Source of the DNA: Fulvia fulva
Taxonomy: Eukaryota; Ascomycota; Dothideomycetes; Mycosphaerellales; Mycosphaerellaceae
Direction of reading: 5' to 3'
Assembly: GCF_020509005.1 (NCBI RefSeq)
Contig: NC_063012.1
Coordinates: 434,001-498,000 of the forward strand
Length of the DNA stretch: 64,000 nt
Shown here: piece after piece, positions 47,350 through 57,022 of the stretch
How positions within the stretch are numbered: the first letter of the stretch is position 1
How the letters are laid out: each line of letters opens with the position of its first letter
Notes under the pieces: generated by a model
The model's input: only the letters and a program-made list of their open reading frames with translations
Database searches by the model: none
What the model was told of the DNA's origin: nothing
Program-made: the position numbers and the translations under genes

Positions 47350-48484
47350 ATGCCTTCCCTCCCCTGGCAAATCCTGCACCATCCGCTAGAAGCAATCAAC
47401 TTCCTCTACTACTTCACCGTACAACTCCTACTTCTCACCCTCCACAGAATCCTCCTCCCACACTACCCCTACTACCAGTCTTTTCGAACACAGGTCCAGC
47501 GAGCATACCTCGCCTCGACATCCTTGTGCTTTCCAACTCTGACTCATCGCCTACCTGCGACATACACTTTGCAGCAAGCCGCGCGAATCCACGGAACAGG
47601 TTGGAATGGCTATGTCACACCTGGGGATCAAGTCGATCGGCTCCATTCGGCTGGCGATAGCGACGATGTCGGCATAGTCTTGTACGCGCATGGCGGAGGC
47701 TACGCCCGCGGCGAGGCTAGGATGTACTACTGGCACACGAGGCGCTGGATCGAAGTCGCCAAGGCGAAAGGGCTAGAGGTGATCTTTGTGAGCGTGGAGT
47801 ATCGTAAGTATTCCGTGCGAAATAGGTCCGCTGGAGCAGAGAGCTGATGTCTGCTTCTTTGTCTCTACAGCGCTAAGTGGCAAAGTACCTCACCCAGCCC
47901 AGCGAGCAGCTTTCCTAGCTGCCTATCATCATCTCCTCGAGCTGAACATACCGGCATCGAAGATCATGTTCATGGGCGACTCGGCCGGTGGTGGCTTATG
48001 CATCAACGCAGCACTACACGCCCTTGAGACCGGCGTCCCACAGCCTGCCGGATCGGTTTTGATATCGCCGTGGTTGGACATGTCTCTATCGGCGTACGAG
48101 GGCGGAAATCAAGCTGTGATGAGTGATTTCTTGGTAGCTGCAAATACAGCAGTCCCTGTTATGGCCAATGCATTCTTGGGACCTTACGCTGCGACGGATC
48201 CGGACGTGAATCCGCTGTGTCGTCCGCTCGAGCAGATCAAGAATCTAAACCCGCAGTTGATCTTCGTCGGTGGGCCTGAGTTCGCATTGTCTGACTCGAA
48301 AGACTGGGCTCGGCTATGTCGCGAAGCGGGTGTAAAGCACGAGCTTCATGTGGGATGGGGTCAGCTACATGTTTGGGCTTTGGGCTTGAAGTGGATTGAG
48401 CCCTCGCTACGACGGAAGACAGAGGAGAGGATTGTAGATTGGATGATTGACTGCATTCATCGCAGTAGCATGAAACCGAGCTAG
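47350..48484 (+). CDS. Alpha/beta hydrolase (Abhydrolase_3, HSL/arylesterase type)
   Basis: Two exons (47350-47803 and 47871-48484) give 355 residues. A hydrophobic N-terminal helix (INFLYYFTVQLLLLTLHRILL, 16-36) suggests membrane association. The oxyanion HGGG is at 114-117, the nucleophile elbow GDSAGG near Ser189, the acidic residue probably in LSDSKDW and the histidine in WGQLHVW. Such enzymes cleave esters or lactones, which fits the product of a Baeyer-Villiger oxidation. The TAG at 48482-48484 overlaps the stop of the convergent SDR gene. Confidence 0.88.
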
Positions 48485-49360
48485 TTGTGCGTCATACTCC
48501 AGCCTCCATCGACTGGCATCGCCATTCCTGTCATACCATTCCCGCCCTCGCCTACAAGGAATACAGCGGCATTTGCCACTTCTGTAGGAGTGATCAGCCG
48601 CCCAGCGGATAGCTTCATATGCTGCTCAAGCACTGGCGCTGTGTCAACTTCGCCTTCCACTAGCCCAGGGCATACAGCGTTGATGCGAATGCCAGACGTG
48701 ACAAAGTCTTTGGCCATACTTTTGGTCATGCCAGTCCGTCCATAAGATGAAGCAGCAAGCATGGTATGTCCGGGATGAGTGCCAAAGTTGCCATATGGGA
48801 TGATGTTGACGATGCTTCGTGTAGATTTGCTGTTGGTTTGCGTTGTGAGTTGGCGAAGCTGGGCTCTGCATGCTAGCCATAGCTAAATGGTCACAGTTTG
48901 GTCAGTCGGCTGTTGAGTTAGCTGATTCCGGACAGTGCATACTTCTCTCGACGTGTCGTACAAGCCAGCTTTGAATTCTGCCGGGTCAAGGTCGAGTGTC
49001 GGCTTGGGTGTGGCGAACTTTGAAGTCACAGGCGAGCAGTTGATGCAGTAATCAATCTCTCCAAAGTGTCCAGCTGCTTCTTGTACCACTCTATCCCAGC
49101 CATCGTCATCTCCGGGATTGTGTCGAACCACACGAAGCTGAACAGTGTCGGAAGACAAGGGCGCCACAAGCTTCTGCATATTGCTCGAAGCGTCGGCGAC
49201 GACGATTCGTGTACAAGCGCCCTTGATGAGTGCGTGCAGTATAGCTAGGCCTGTATCTGTGAGAGATTCTATGAGTCCTCTGCTCTTAATACGCAACTAA
49301 CCACTTACCATTCGCGGCGTTTGTCACAAGCGCAACTCCGGAAGTCTGAGTTGTCATCAT
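48481..49360 (-). CDS. SDR-family protein with degenerate cofactor and catalytic motifs
   Basis: Exons 49360-49309, 49256-48943 and 48882-48481 join in frame to 255 residues. It has the short-chain dehydrogenase fold: a beta-strand start GVALVTNAAN, IVVADAS, a CINCSP segment, IVNIIPYG, KSMAKDF, INAVCPGLVEGEVDT and the PVDGGWSMTHN end. The usual TGxxxGxG is replaced by TNAANDTG and the YxxxK is SSYGRTG, so Lys is missing at +4. Three residues seem to be lost compared with the usual form (Y-x-A-S-K). It may be a non-catalytic partner or have lost activity. It shares a 334-bp promoter with the intact SDR. Confidence 0.8.
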
Positions 49361-49520
49361 GCACGGCTTGTATCTTGATAGAACGTTCTGCTGTGCAGGA
49401 TCTTGATTCAGGTTCGGCAGACTGTTAGACGTATTGTGTCGACGACGACGCCAGTTGACCATTCGAGATGCTTTGCCTTGATATCGTCTCGATACCCCCT
49501 CACGTACAGGTAACGTTGGT

Positions 49521-49531
49521 TTCGGCCCGAA
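49521..49531. promoter_or_regulatory. Cluster palindrome 7 (TTCGGCCCGAA), SDR/SDR promoter
   Basis: Perfect 11-bp palindrome, TCGGNCCGA core with TT/AA edges, in the divergent promoter of the two SDR genes. Confidence 0.65.
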
Positions 49532-49694
49532 CGACTTCAACGGAAGCTCTCCCTCAGCTTCGAAGCTAGCCACTTGATTGAGTGTCCATTGGATAGTCCA
49601 AGTTTGTAGGCCGATGTAGTTGCATGGTGAAAGCCTTCAGACTGTGACAATTGACACCTAGTACCCAGACCACAGAACACAACATTCAACCACA

Positions 49695-50627
49695 ATGCTC
49701 AGCCCCCTAACAGGCTCAGCCGCCATAACCGGCGCAGCAAAAGGTGAAGTCCTCAGGGCCCCAAGAAGTCCAGTAATGTCTGACAATCTCAACAGGTATC
49801 GGTCGAGGAGCCGCACTCGCGTTCGTGCAAACAGGATGCCAGAAACTGCTGCTCGGCAACGTCGACACAGCCGGGCTCGAAGCAACCAAGGATCTTCTTC
49901 TCAAGGCAGCAGTACCAGGCATGGAACTGGATGTGGATACGACGTATGTGGACATATCAGATGAGACATCCGTTGAAGCCTTCGTCCAACGATGCGTCGC
50001 TCGTTTCGGCCGCTTGGACTACGCTCTCAACATCGCTGGGATCTGTCCAGCACGAACTCCAGTCGTGGACCTGGACGTTGCAACGTATGATAGAGTTGTC
50101 GATGTTAACCTCTATGGCGTAAGTCAAGCACTTACCAGAGACCGCTTGGGGCATACATGCACACTCTGATATAACCTCCACTGACCCCACCACGTACACA
50201 GACATTCCCCTGCCACCGTGCCCAAATCCGCCAAATGCTACAACAAGCACCTAACAGCACAGGCACCCGAGGCAGCATAGTCTCCACATCCTCCATGGCC
50301 GGTCTGAACGCCTCGCCTGGCGCATCCCCCTACTGCAGCACCAAATTCGGCATTATCGGGCTAGTCAAGACCGACGCCATAGATTGCGGTCCTCAAGGTA
50401 TTCGGGTGAACGCTGTATGTCCGGGCTTCACGGACACGCCAGCGCTACATGCCATTTCGACGGCGGACCAGAGGGTGGCGTTGAGTAAAATGATCCCGTT
50501 GCAGAGGTTGGGCGAGGCGGAGGATGTGGGGCGGACGTTTGCGTTTTTGTGCTCGGAGGAGGCGGGGTATGTGAGTGGTGCGTCGTATCTGTGTGATGGA
50601 GGTGCGATGGTGTTTCGACGGGGGTAG
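49695..50627 (+). CDS. Short-chain dehydrogenase/reductase, canonical
   Basis: Three exons (49695-49743, 49796-50118, 50202-50627) join in frame to 265 residues. Motifs are complete: cofactor loop TGAAKGIGRG created by the first splice, NIAG, SIVSTSSMAG, the YCSTK active site and VCPGFTDTP, with a C-terminal YLCDGG motif. It is an NAD(P)-dependent oxidoreductase that could interconvert an alcohol and a ketone, for example to make the ketone used by the monooxygenase. It is the right-hand end of the cluster. Confidence 0.9.
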
Positions 50628-51222
50628 TGAAGGTTTGATTCAGTGAGCAAGATCCGAGTCGGGAGGGTTCAGATGACAGGGAGTACGGGACGCAGCTAGT
50701 GAGTCGAGAAGGAGACCAAGCCTTTGCATTGCGTTTGTCATTGCCTCAGCATGAAAGACACGATTTGACATGTGCCGATCGTGCGTGTAGCCTGCGTTGC
50801 GCGCCTGCTTCCTGTAAGCGGTCCTGGCAGCGACATGAATGCGGGCAGCGTAATTGCCCAGATGCGGCTTTTAGCGGACACTACGTTTGGGACACGGCAT
50901 AGCTAGACAAGAGCTGGCCTCAGAGTGGACAGGAAGGCTGAACGCAGTCAGTATGGGTGTCTCATTGGACGAATTTGCTGAATCTTACAGTGCACCCAAA
51001 CCACGCACCATCAACCCAACGCCTCGTGCGTCTCCGCGTTCTAGTCAAGGCTTGCGCGCGGAAAGAGCCTGGCGAGAAGGTCCAGCAAGCTCGCATGCCT
51101 ACTCCACAGCAATCGCAGAGAGCCTTGTCGTCGCCCTCTCGCGCTCCATCATGGCGCATACCGCACACGTAGCCTCATCGACTTTGTACTTTCTCCTTGT
51201 CAACTCCAATCCGCCACCCAAA
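50628..51222. other. Intergenic, no gene seen
   Basis: Between the last cluster gene and SF3A2. Only short frames occur and no palindrome core is present. This supports a cluster boundary here. Confidence 0.4.
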
Positions 51223-51927
51223 TCATCTTCTCGACAGTCCTGGCACGCCACTAAACCTCTCCTCCCGCTCCGTCTTGAAGTTCACCTGACACCAAAACTG
51301 CCTACTATCACCATCCCACCACGTCCAAAACTTCTCCTCCCTGCGATCCACCTCCCTCGCCTGGATCTTAAACCCACACGTCTCGTACGGCTCGGCCGCC
51401 ACCAGCAGGTATTGGAACGCCTTGTCCGGTGGATCCTCCACTTTCTGCTCGTACGCGGACATGAAGCGCACTTTGGGCTCGACACCTTGTGCGATCTCGG
51501 GGTACTGGAGCGAGAAGAGGAGTCCTTCTTGCCGTGTGATGGGATCGCGGGTTTTGGTGATGGAATAGCCCGGCCGTCCAATCTTCACGACGTTCCTCTT
51601 GACCACCACGGCGTTCGCACCGGTGTATCCGCCATCCTCCTTCCCCTTCGCTAGCTGCGCATCTTTCGCAGCGCGCCGCGCCAAGTTTGTCTGATGTTTC
51701 CGTCCCTGGGTGTGCGCGAGATAGGAGCCGTCGTTCTGGTGGACGGTTAAGCAGAGCCTGCATTCAAAGGAGCCGACGTGGTTCTTGAAGAAGTAGGGGT
51801 CTTTATCGAGGTCGATGGTTTCGAGCGCGAGTTTGCGGAGGCGTTCGCGGCGGTCTGCGTTGGTTGCGGATTGGGAGGCGACGCCGCCGCCGCCGAATTT
51901 GGAGCCCGCGCGGTTTTGGTAGTCCAT
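51223..51927 (-). CDS. SF3A2: Splicing factor 3A subunit 2 (Prp11/SAP62)
   Basis: A single-exon 234-residue protein that is part of the U2 snRNP SF3a complex and helps recognise the branch site. The N-terminus is MDYQNRAGSKFGGGG. A matrin/U1-type zinc finger has C56, C59, H72 and H78 (CRLCLTVH...H.....H), and the conserved block GRPGYSITKTRDP and FWTWWDGDSRQFWCQVNFK follow. The length and order match fungal Prp11. No cluster palindrome is near it. A housekeeping gene. Confidence 0.95.
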   Translation of the reverse strand: MDYQNRAGSKFGGGGVASQSATNADRRERLRKLALETIDLDKDPYFFKNHVGSFECRLCLTVHQNDGSYLAHTQGRKHQTNLARRAAKDAQLAKGKEDGGYTGANAVVVKRNVVKIGRPGYSITKTRDPITRQEGLLFSLQYPEIAQGVEPKVRFMSAYEQKVEDPPDKAFQYLLVAAEPYETCGFKIQAREVDRREEKFWTWWDGDSRQFWCQVNFKTEREERFSGVPGLSRR

Positions 51928-52199
51928 GTTTGTGGTGGTGGATGGTGGGGGTGGTGAGGTGTTGTGGTGGAAGTTTGAGAGGTGGAAAGCTGAAATGTTG
52001 GTGATGGAATTGAAGGTGTGGCGCAGTCAACGCCACAAGTGAGCTTCACATGACTCGTGTAGATATTTCAGGAGCAGAACATCATCTCCACCATTAGCTC
52101 TGTGCCCTGATCATTGACAGCTATTCTGCATATGCCCACTATCTGCACATCTTGCCATGCACACCCAACTCCTCGCTAAAGTCATCAACATCAGCACAA

Positions 52200-54731
52200 T
52201 CAATCATCGACAATATCATCATCTGCCAGTACCAGTCTCTCAACCCTCAACTCAACCGGTATCTGTGGTGCCTCGAACGTCACCTGCTTCTTACCCGACA
52301 GCCGCTGCTTCTTCACTCCAGGCTCTGCGTCAGGTCGATCTGTGGACCACTGTTCTTTGTCGTTCATGTTGTCGTCTGCATCATCGTTCTCCGCCTGCAG
52401 ATCTTCTGTCGCTGCTATGCCAGTCACTCTTGTGATATCACGTATTTGATCCACCAGAATTTGTTCGTCTCGGGATGCACTCCTTGCGCTTAGGATGTGT
52501 AGCATGTACGGTAGCTGGTCGAGGAGCATCTGGTTCTTGAGCTCGGTGCTGACTTGCGGTGTTCCCTCAGTGTTGTTTTCATCAGGATTGAATGAGGTCG
52601 CCCGGGATGAAGTGTTCTGCTGCCAGCTTTCTACACCGGATGCTGTCGTCGACTTGACTTTACCACATCGACCAGTACTCGATGTGCCACCTGACACTAG
52701 CTTGCTGATCAACAACTCCAGATTATCGCCGACTTCTTCCTTCTTGCGCCACAACTTCAGAGACGTAGGGTAGAACATGCTGTGAGCGACACTTCGATTG
52801 CCAGATGCTCCAGCACTACGATGGACTGGACTGGGTAAGCTGAACAAGATGCCCCGGACTGCGGCCTGGAACGACATTTCGTCCTGCCGTAATGTGTCAG
52901 TTGCAGAGCCAGAGTACGCTCTTGTACCAAATGAGAAACGATCGATCGATAGCAGATCCGAGTCCGACAGGTTGTCCATACATGCAGCGAGGCTCTCCAT
53001 GGTGTCGTCGGCACTCGAAGTCGAGCATGACAAAGCATAGTTCTCGTGAAGCGCTGCCAGGAAGGTGGATGTGTCCGTGCCTAGCTCGTCCATCAGAATG
53101 TCAGGATCGTTCTCAGGAATCTTGCTACGTCTATGCTGAGGCAGCCATGCTGGCGGCTGCGGCAAGCCAGCGGAGGTTGACACATCAATGCGTTTGTTGT
53201 ACACGACTTTGCCAACCGCGTGAAAGATGTCCAGACTGCTCTCGCGATTTGTCACGAGCTTCAGCACTTCTTGCTCAGCTTTCGTAAGAGGTTGCACCGT
53301 CGTTGACTGCTTCGCCTTCGTGAAAGTCACCTTGCTCGACCACAAGTCTTCTTCATCGCCACGCACGCACAAGAACTCGAGCGATGATACTGCGCTCCTG
53401 ATGTCTCCACTTTCTGCGATGCGCTTCAAGACTTGTGATCCCGGCGTTCGCCTCCGTCCGGACTTCCTGGCTTCTTTGACCACAATCGCCTCAAGCGCTT
53501 TGATCAGGAAAGTAGGTGCCACAGGATTGAACTCGATGACGTTGACGTAGGGATTCGTTATGAGTTCTGGTCCAAGTAGGCGATGAGCAGTGAAGCTGTC
53601 CGCTGCAGCTGTGTTGGTGGAAAGCAACGTTTCAGAGATGACCATAATCAGGGGCGTGGGACTCGAGTGTGGAGGTGCAGACGAGCTCAGATACTGCGCA
53701 ACCGTTGAGCGGAATGATTGTAACGTGGCGGACTGCTTGGAGAAGGTATTAGGGAACTCTTCTACGAGTAGTGCCTGCAATCTGTCGGATGATTCCGCCG
53801 TTGTGGAAGCCTTGTAGTCAGGCTGAGTGAGCCCTGATCCGTCACCAGACGAAAGCATCAATCCGGCAGACTTGCCAATACGGCCAACAAACTCTTCAAA
53901 CTGTGCTGCTGACGATAATGCCCCTTCCGGACTATAATCAGCACCACTTGGATCTTTCCATTCATACGTGCTGATGCTCATATCTTTGGCCAGTAGCTGT
54001 ACAGTTGTCGTCTTGCCGGAGCCAGCGGGGCCTTTAAGCACAAGCACTTTATTGCGCCTCCCTCGCAACGCCATGTCTAGCCATTTCCGCACATCGTCGA
54101 CTTTGCGTTTGTGTACGGCAAGTTCTGATAGGTCAATTGGCGCAAACTGCTCGGTCCAGGGCCGGTTGTCCTGGTTCTTGACAGTCAGAGTCGGGACACG
54201 ATCTCCACCACTTGCCTTTCTGAACTTCTGCGATGCAGTGGATGGAAGACTCGACTCGCTTTCGAAGCTCTGCGTTCGTCCAAACTTGCGTTTTCGCAAC
54301 GCCAATGCAGTGCTCGGTCCTTTTGAGAGTGCTGTACCCGTTCCGTTTGGGTGATCATCGTCCTCGACTAGGTCATCCTGTATCGTGTCCAGCTCCTCGC
54401 GATGAGTGGAAAACTTGTCTGGGCTGACAGATGGCTGCGGTCTTTGCTGCCGCTGGGTGGCATTGTTGAAGAAGGAATAGATGGGGTTTGCAGCTGGCTT
54501 TGGTGGCTCTTTGGTCTCCTGCTTGGGTTTCGAGGTTCGCTTCTTGGGTGACGACTTGGGGCTCGTTGCCTTGACAGATTTGCTCGTCGAGGCAGCCTTT
54601 CCATTCTTGATGGCCTTCAACTTCCCAGCGGCCGGCTTTGCTGGTTTGGGTGATTCGGCCTTGATCTCCTTTGGGTCATCGTCCTCATCGTCGGAAGTCA
54701 CGACTCTGCGCCGTGAAGCTCGCGGGCCCAT
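52200..54731 (-). CDS. RAD17: Rad17-type checkpoint clamp loader
   Basis: A single open frame of 843 residues. Rad17 with RFC2-5 loads the 9-1-1 clamp on damaged DNA for checkpoint signalling. The N-terminal 180 residues are basic and disordered (Lys/Ser/Pro rich); RPWTEQFAPIDLSELAVHKRKV (190-211) is a family mark; Walker A GPAGSGKTT is at 234-242. The C-terminus ends in an acidic DDDIVDD tail, usual for the family. A partner promoter of 287 bp is shared with the AlkB-like gene on the plus strand. Intact. Confidence 0.92.
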   Translation of the reverse strand: MGPRASRRRVVTSDDEDDDPKEIKAESPKPAKPAAGKLKAIKNGKAASTSKSVKATSPKSSPKKRTSKPKQETKEPPKPAANPIYSFFNNATQRQQRPQPSVSPDKFSTHREELDTIQDDLVEDDDHPNGTGTALSKGPSTALALRKRKFGRTQSFESESSLPSTASQKFRKASGGDRVPTLTVKNQDNRPWTEQFAPIDLSELAVHKRKVDDVRKWLDMALRGRRNKVLVLKGPAGSGKTTTVQLLAKDMSISTYEWKDPSGADYSPEGALSSAAQFEEFVGRIGKSAGLMLSSGDGSGLTQPDYKASTTAESSDRLQALLVEEFPNTFSKQSATLQSFRSTVAQYLSSSAPPHSSPTPLIMVISETLLSTNTAAADSFTAHRLLGPELITNPYVNVIEFNPVAPTFLIKALEAIVVKEARKSGRRRTPGSQVLKRIAESGDIRSAVSSLEFLCVRGDEEDLWSSKVTFTKAKQSTTVQPLTKAEQEVLKLVTNRESSLDIFHAVGKVVYNKRIDVSTSAGLPQPPAWLPQHRRSKIPENDPDILMDELGTDTSTFLAALHENYALSCSTSSADDTMESLAACMDNLSDSDLLSIDRFSFGTRAYSGSATDTLRQDEMSFQAAVRGILFSLPSPVHRSAGASGNRSVAHSMFYPTSLKLWRKKEEVGDNLELLISKLVSGGTSSTGRCGKVKSTTASGVESWQQNTSSRATSFNPDENNTEGTPQVSTELKNQMLLDQLPYMLHILSARSASRDEQILVDQIRDITRVTGIAATEDLQAENDDADDNMNDKEQWSTDRPDAEPGVKKQRLSGKKQVTFEAPQIPVELRVERLVLADDDIVDD

Positions 54732-55018
54732 GCCGCATTAGTAAGTACAGTCTATGTGCTGTTGAGCCGGGCATTGGGAGAGTAGATGGCAGGTCGATGT
54801 TGTTCGACGGCAGTCGATGGGAAGAAGTCAGCATTGAAAGTGTCAGGCATCAAGGCGTGCACGTGCTTGGTGTGTGTTTCGCGTTTCATGTCCACGCGAG
54901 TGCGCGACGCGCATTCGACCGAGACCGAGGATGAAGTCATTGATATGCATATGCATGGATCGGATGTGCTTTCACTTTCTATTGCGCGCGTGTTCCCTCC
55001 TCTCTCACACATAACATC
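54732..55018. promoter_or_regulatory. Bidirectional promoter between Rad17 and AlkB-like genes
   Basis: 287 bp separate the two divergent start codons, so the genes must share control sequence. An atgcatatgcatgg-like stretch lies near 54940-54956. I see no TCGGNCCGA core. Confidence 0.6.
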
Positions 55019-56014
55019 ATGTCGAAACGCCCGCGGACACTTGACGCCTTCTTCAGTCCTGCACCAACGAAGCGGTCGAAAGCATTAAGCACTGTCACCT
55101 CATCCGAGACCGAGACCGAGACAGACAATGCCAAGGACAACAGCGCTGCCGATGAAGAGGTGTCCACACGTGCTACTTACCCATTTGCTCTGCCACATCT
55201 TCCATCAGAGCTGAGAGAGCTGCTCAACTTCGTGCCGGCTTCAGAGGGACGCATCATCAACGACCAGCCGGACCTCGACTTACTGTACTTCCAGCCATAT
55301 ATACAAACGGACATCCAGCGAGCCCTCTTCGACTTCCTCCGCAGCGAGCTGTTCTTCTACCGCGTCACATACATGATCAAACGTGGGCCCACCGAGAGCC
55401 AGATCAACACGCCACGATATACCACCGTCTTTGGCCTCGACGAGACTGCCCGGTTCGATGAGCAGGGCGGCATTGTAGACGCCGCGAATGGAAAACCACT
55501 GCCACCGACTACATACAAGTGTCGCCCGCGACCACTGCCACAATGTCTGGACGTCTTGAGAGAGCTGACCGAGAACGCCACAGGCTGCAAGTTCAACTTC
55601 TGCTTGGTGAACTACTATGCCAACGGCAACGACAGCATTTCCTACCACAGCGACGACGAGCGCTTTCTGGGCATCGATCCTGCCATAGCTTCGTTCACGC
55701 TCGGAGCGAAACGAGATTTCTTGCTCAAGCACAAGCCTACGCCGGGCAAGCACGAGTCCGAGACGAAACCTATGAAGCTACCCTTGGCATCAGGCGACAT
55801 GATTCTGATGCGAGGCAAGACACAAAGCAACTGGCTACACAGCATCCCGAAGCGTAAAGGTGGAGAGGCAGAGCTGGGAAGAATCAACATCACGTTGCGA
55901 CGAGCAATGGTGAAGGGCGGCACGGATAATTACTACAGATACAACGTTGGAGATGGACCTGTCCACAAATGGGACAGCAAGATGCGGGAAATGCTGCCAG
56001 TCGGAGCCACATGA
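55019..56014 (+). CDS. AlkB-like 2-oxoglutarate/Fe(II) dioxygenase (ALKBH2/3-type)
   Basis: A single exon of 331 residues. These enzymes remove alkyl groups from DNA bases by oxidative demethylation. The iron site is H210-x-D212 (YHSDDE) and H274 (NWLHSIPKR); the 2-oxoglutarate arginines are R288 and R294 (GRINITLRR). The N-terminus MSKRPRTLDAFFSP resembles a PCNA-binding PIP box (TLDAFF) but lacks the leading Gln. Together with Rad17 it makes a DNA-repair pair. Intact. Confidence 0.92.
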   Translation: MSKRPRTLDAFFSPAPTKRSKALSTVTSSETETETDNAKDNSAADEEVSTRATYPFALPHLPSELRELLNFVPASEGRIINDQPDLDLLYFQPYIQTDIQRALFDFLRSELFFYRVTYMIKRGPTESQINTPRYTTVFGLDETARFDEQGGIVDAANGKPLPPTTYKCRPRPLPQCLDVLRELTENATGCKFNFCLVNYYANGNDSISYHSDDERFLGIDPAIASFTLGAKRDFLLKHKPTPGKHESETKPMKLPLASGDMILMRGKTQSNWLHSIPKRKGGEAELGRINITLRRAMVKGGTDNYYRYNVGDGPVHKWDSKMREMLPVGAT

Positions 56015-57022
56015 TCTCGCTATCAACGATCGGTGGCATCTTCAAGAGGCCATGAACCTGCTCGACCACTTGTCGGCTCGGATGGAACAGCCCGCGATCA
56101 ATGTGCATGCACACATGGAACACGCGCAGCCGACACAATGCCTTTATACACCCATGGACACATCGACTGGCTTGCACACCGGGCATTGCCTAACCTGGCT
56201 GAAGCGCCGCAACATCACCTGCCCCGCGGGCAGAAGTAGTCGAAAGGTGTGCTATGCAACACACTTGGCTGCATGACCACATGTGCCGTTCGCGATGGTA
56301 CGCCGACCCACGCGAAATGTCTTGTGTTCGAAAAGAAACATACGAAACCCAGCCGAATCCTAGCTCTGGTTGCAAGCAAAGCCAAGACGTTGATCTGGAG
56401 CTTGGTGCTCGCCTACGCTACGCCTCCAGAATGCCGCTTACGCAGTATCCTAGCTGCCAGGCTAACCACGATAAGCAGGAGGAGATACAGCCCACAGTGC
56501 TTCGACTGTCTTGAACGTCTTCTATCGCATCAAGCTCACGACTACTGTAACATATCGATAGTGCTGGTGCTTCAATGTAGCACCGACAGCTTTCGCCTGG
56601 CTGCCTCAGCCGCCTTGCAGACACGCTAAGCTCAGCACATAGCACCGAACCGTATGAAAACCGCCACGGCTGGCGACTACTGTGATGCTTGACACCAGCA
56701 AGCTTCCCCAGAGGCTCAAATGATCTCGACTAGTAGATGCTCGTAAAGGACCTACGACACACGATGTCACGAAGGGCCACGAGATGTTATCGGCCGCTGT
56801 CACGCGAGGCTGTCACGCGAGCAACGATACTCCAACCCAACCTGTCTTCCGCTGGCGGAGCCTTGAACCTTGATCGAAGCTCGAATAGGAAGGAGGGAGC
56901 CATCCATTCACCCAATCAACATCACCATGGTCTAGCAGGCAGCTTGTGCCGTTGCTCATATATCCCCGATTTTCCTCCGTCTTTGGCCACTATCCTATTC
57001 CAACAACTTCAGTCCTCCAAAC
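56015..57022. other. Intergenic 1 kb, no gene seen
   Basis: Short frames only. A 13-bp tandem duplication (gctgtcacgcgag) is present at 56796-56808 and 56809-56821. No RNA gene recognised. Confidence 0.4.

Noticed and set aside
29693..50627. A secondary-metabolite biosynthetic cluster with a PKS, NRPS or terpene synthase
   Set aside because: None of their domains (KS, AT, A, C, DDxxD) is seen anywhere in the window; the gene set fits catabolism better.
50887..51654. A 255-codon plus-strand frame over the SF3A2 gene
   Set aside because: It is the antisense shadow of the conserved SF3A2 coding sequence and shows no domain.
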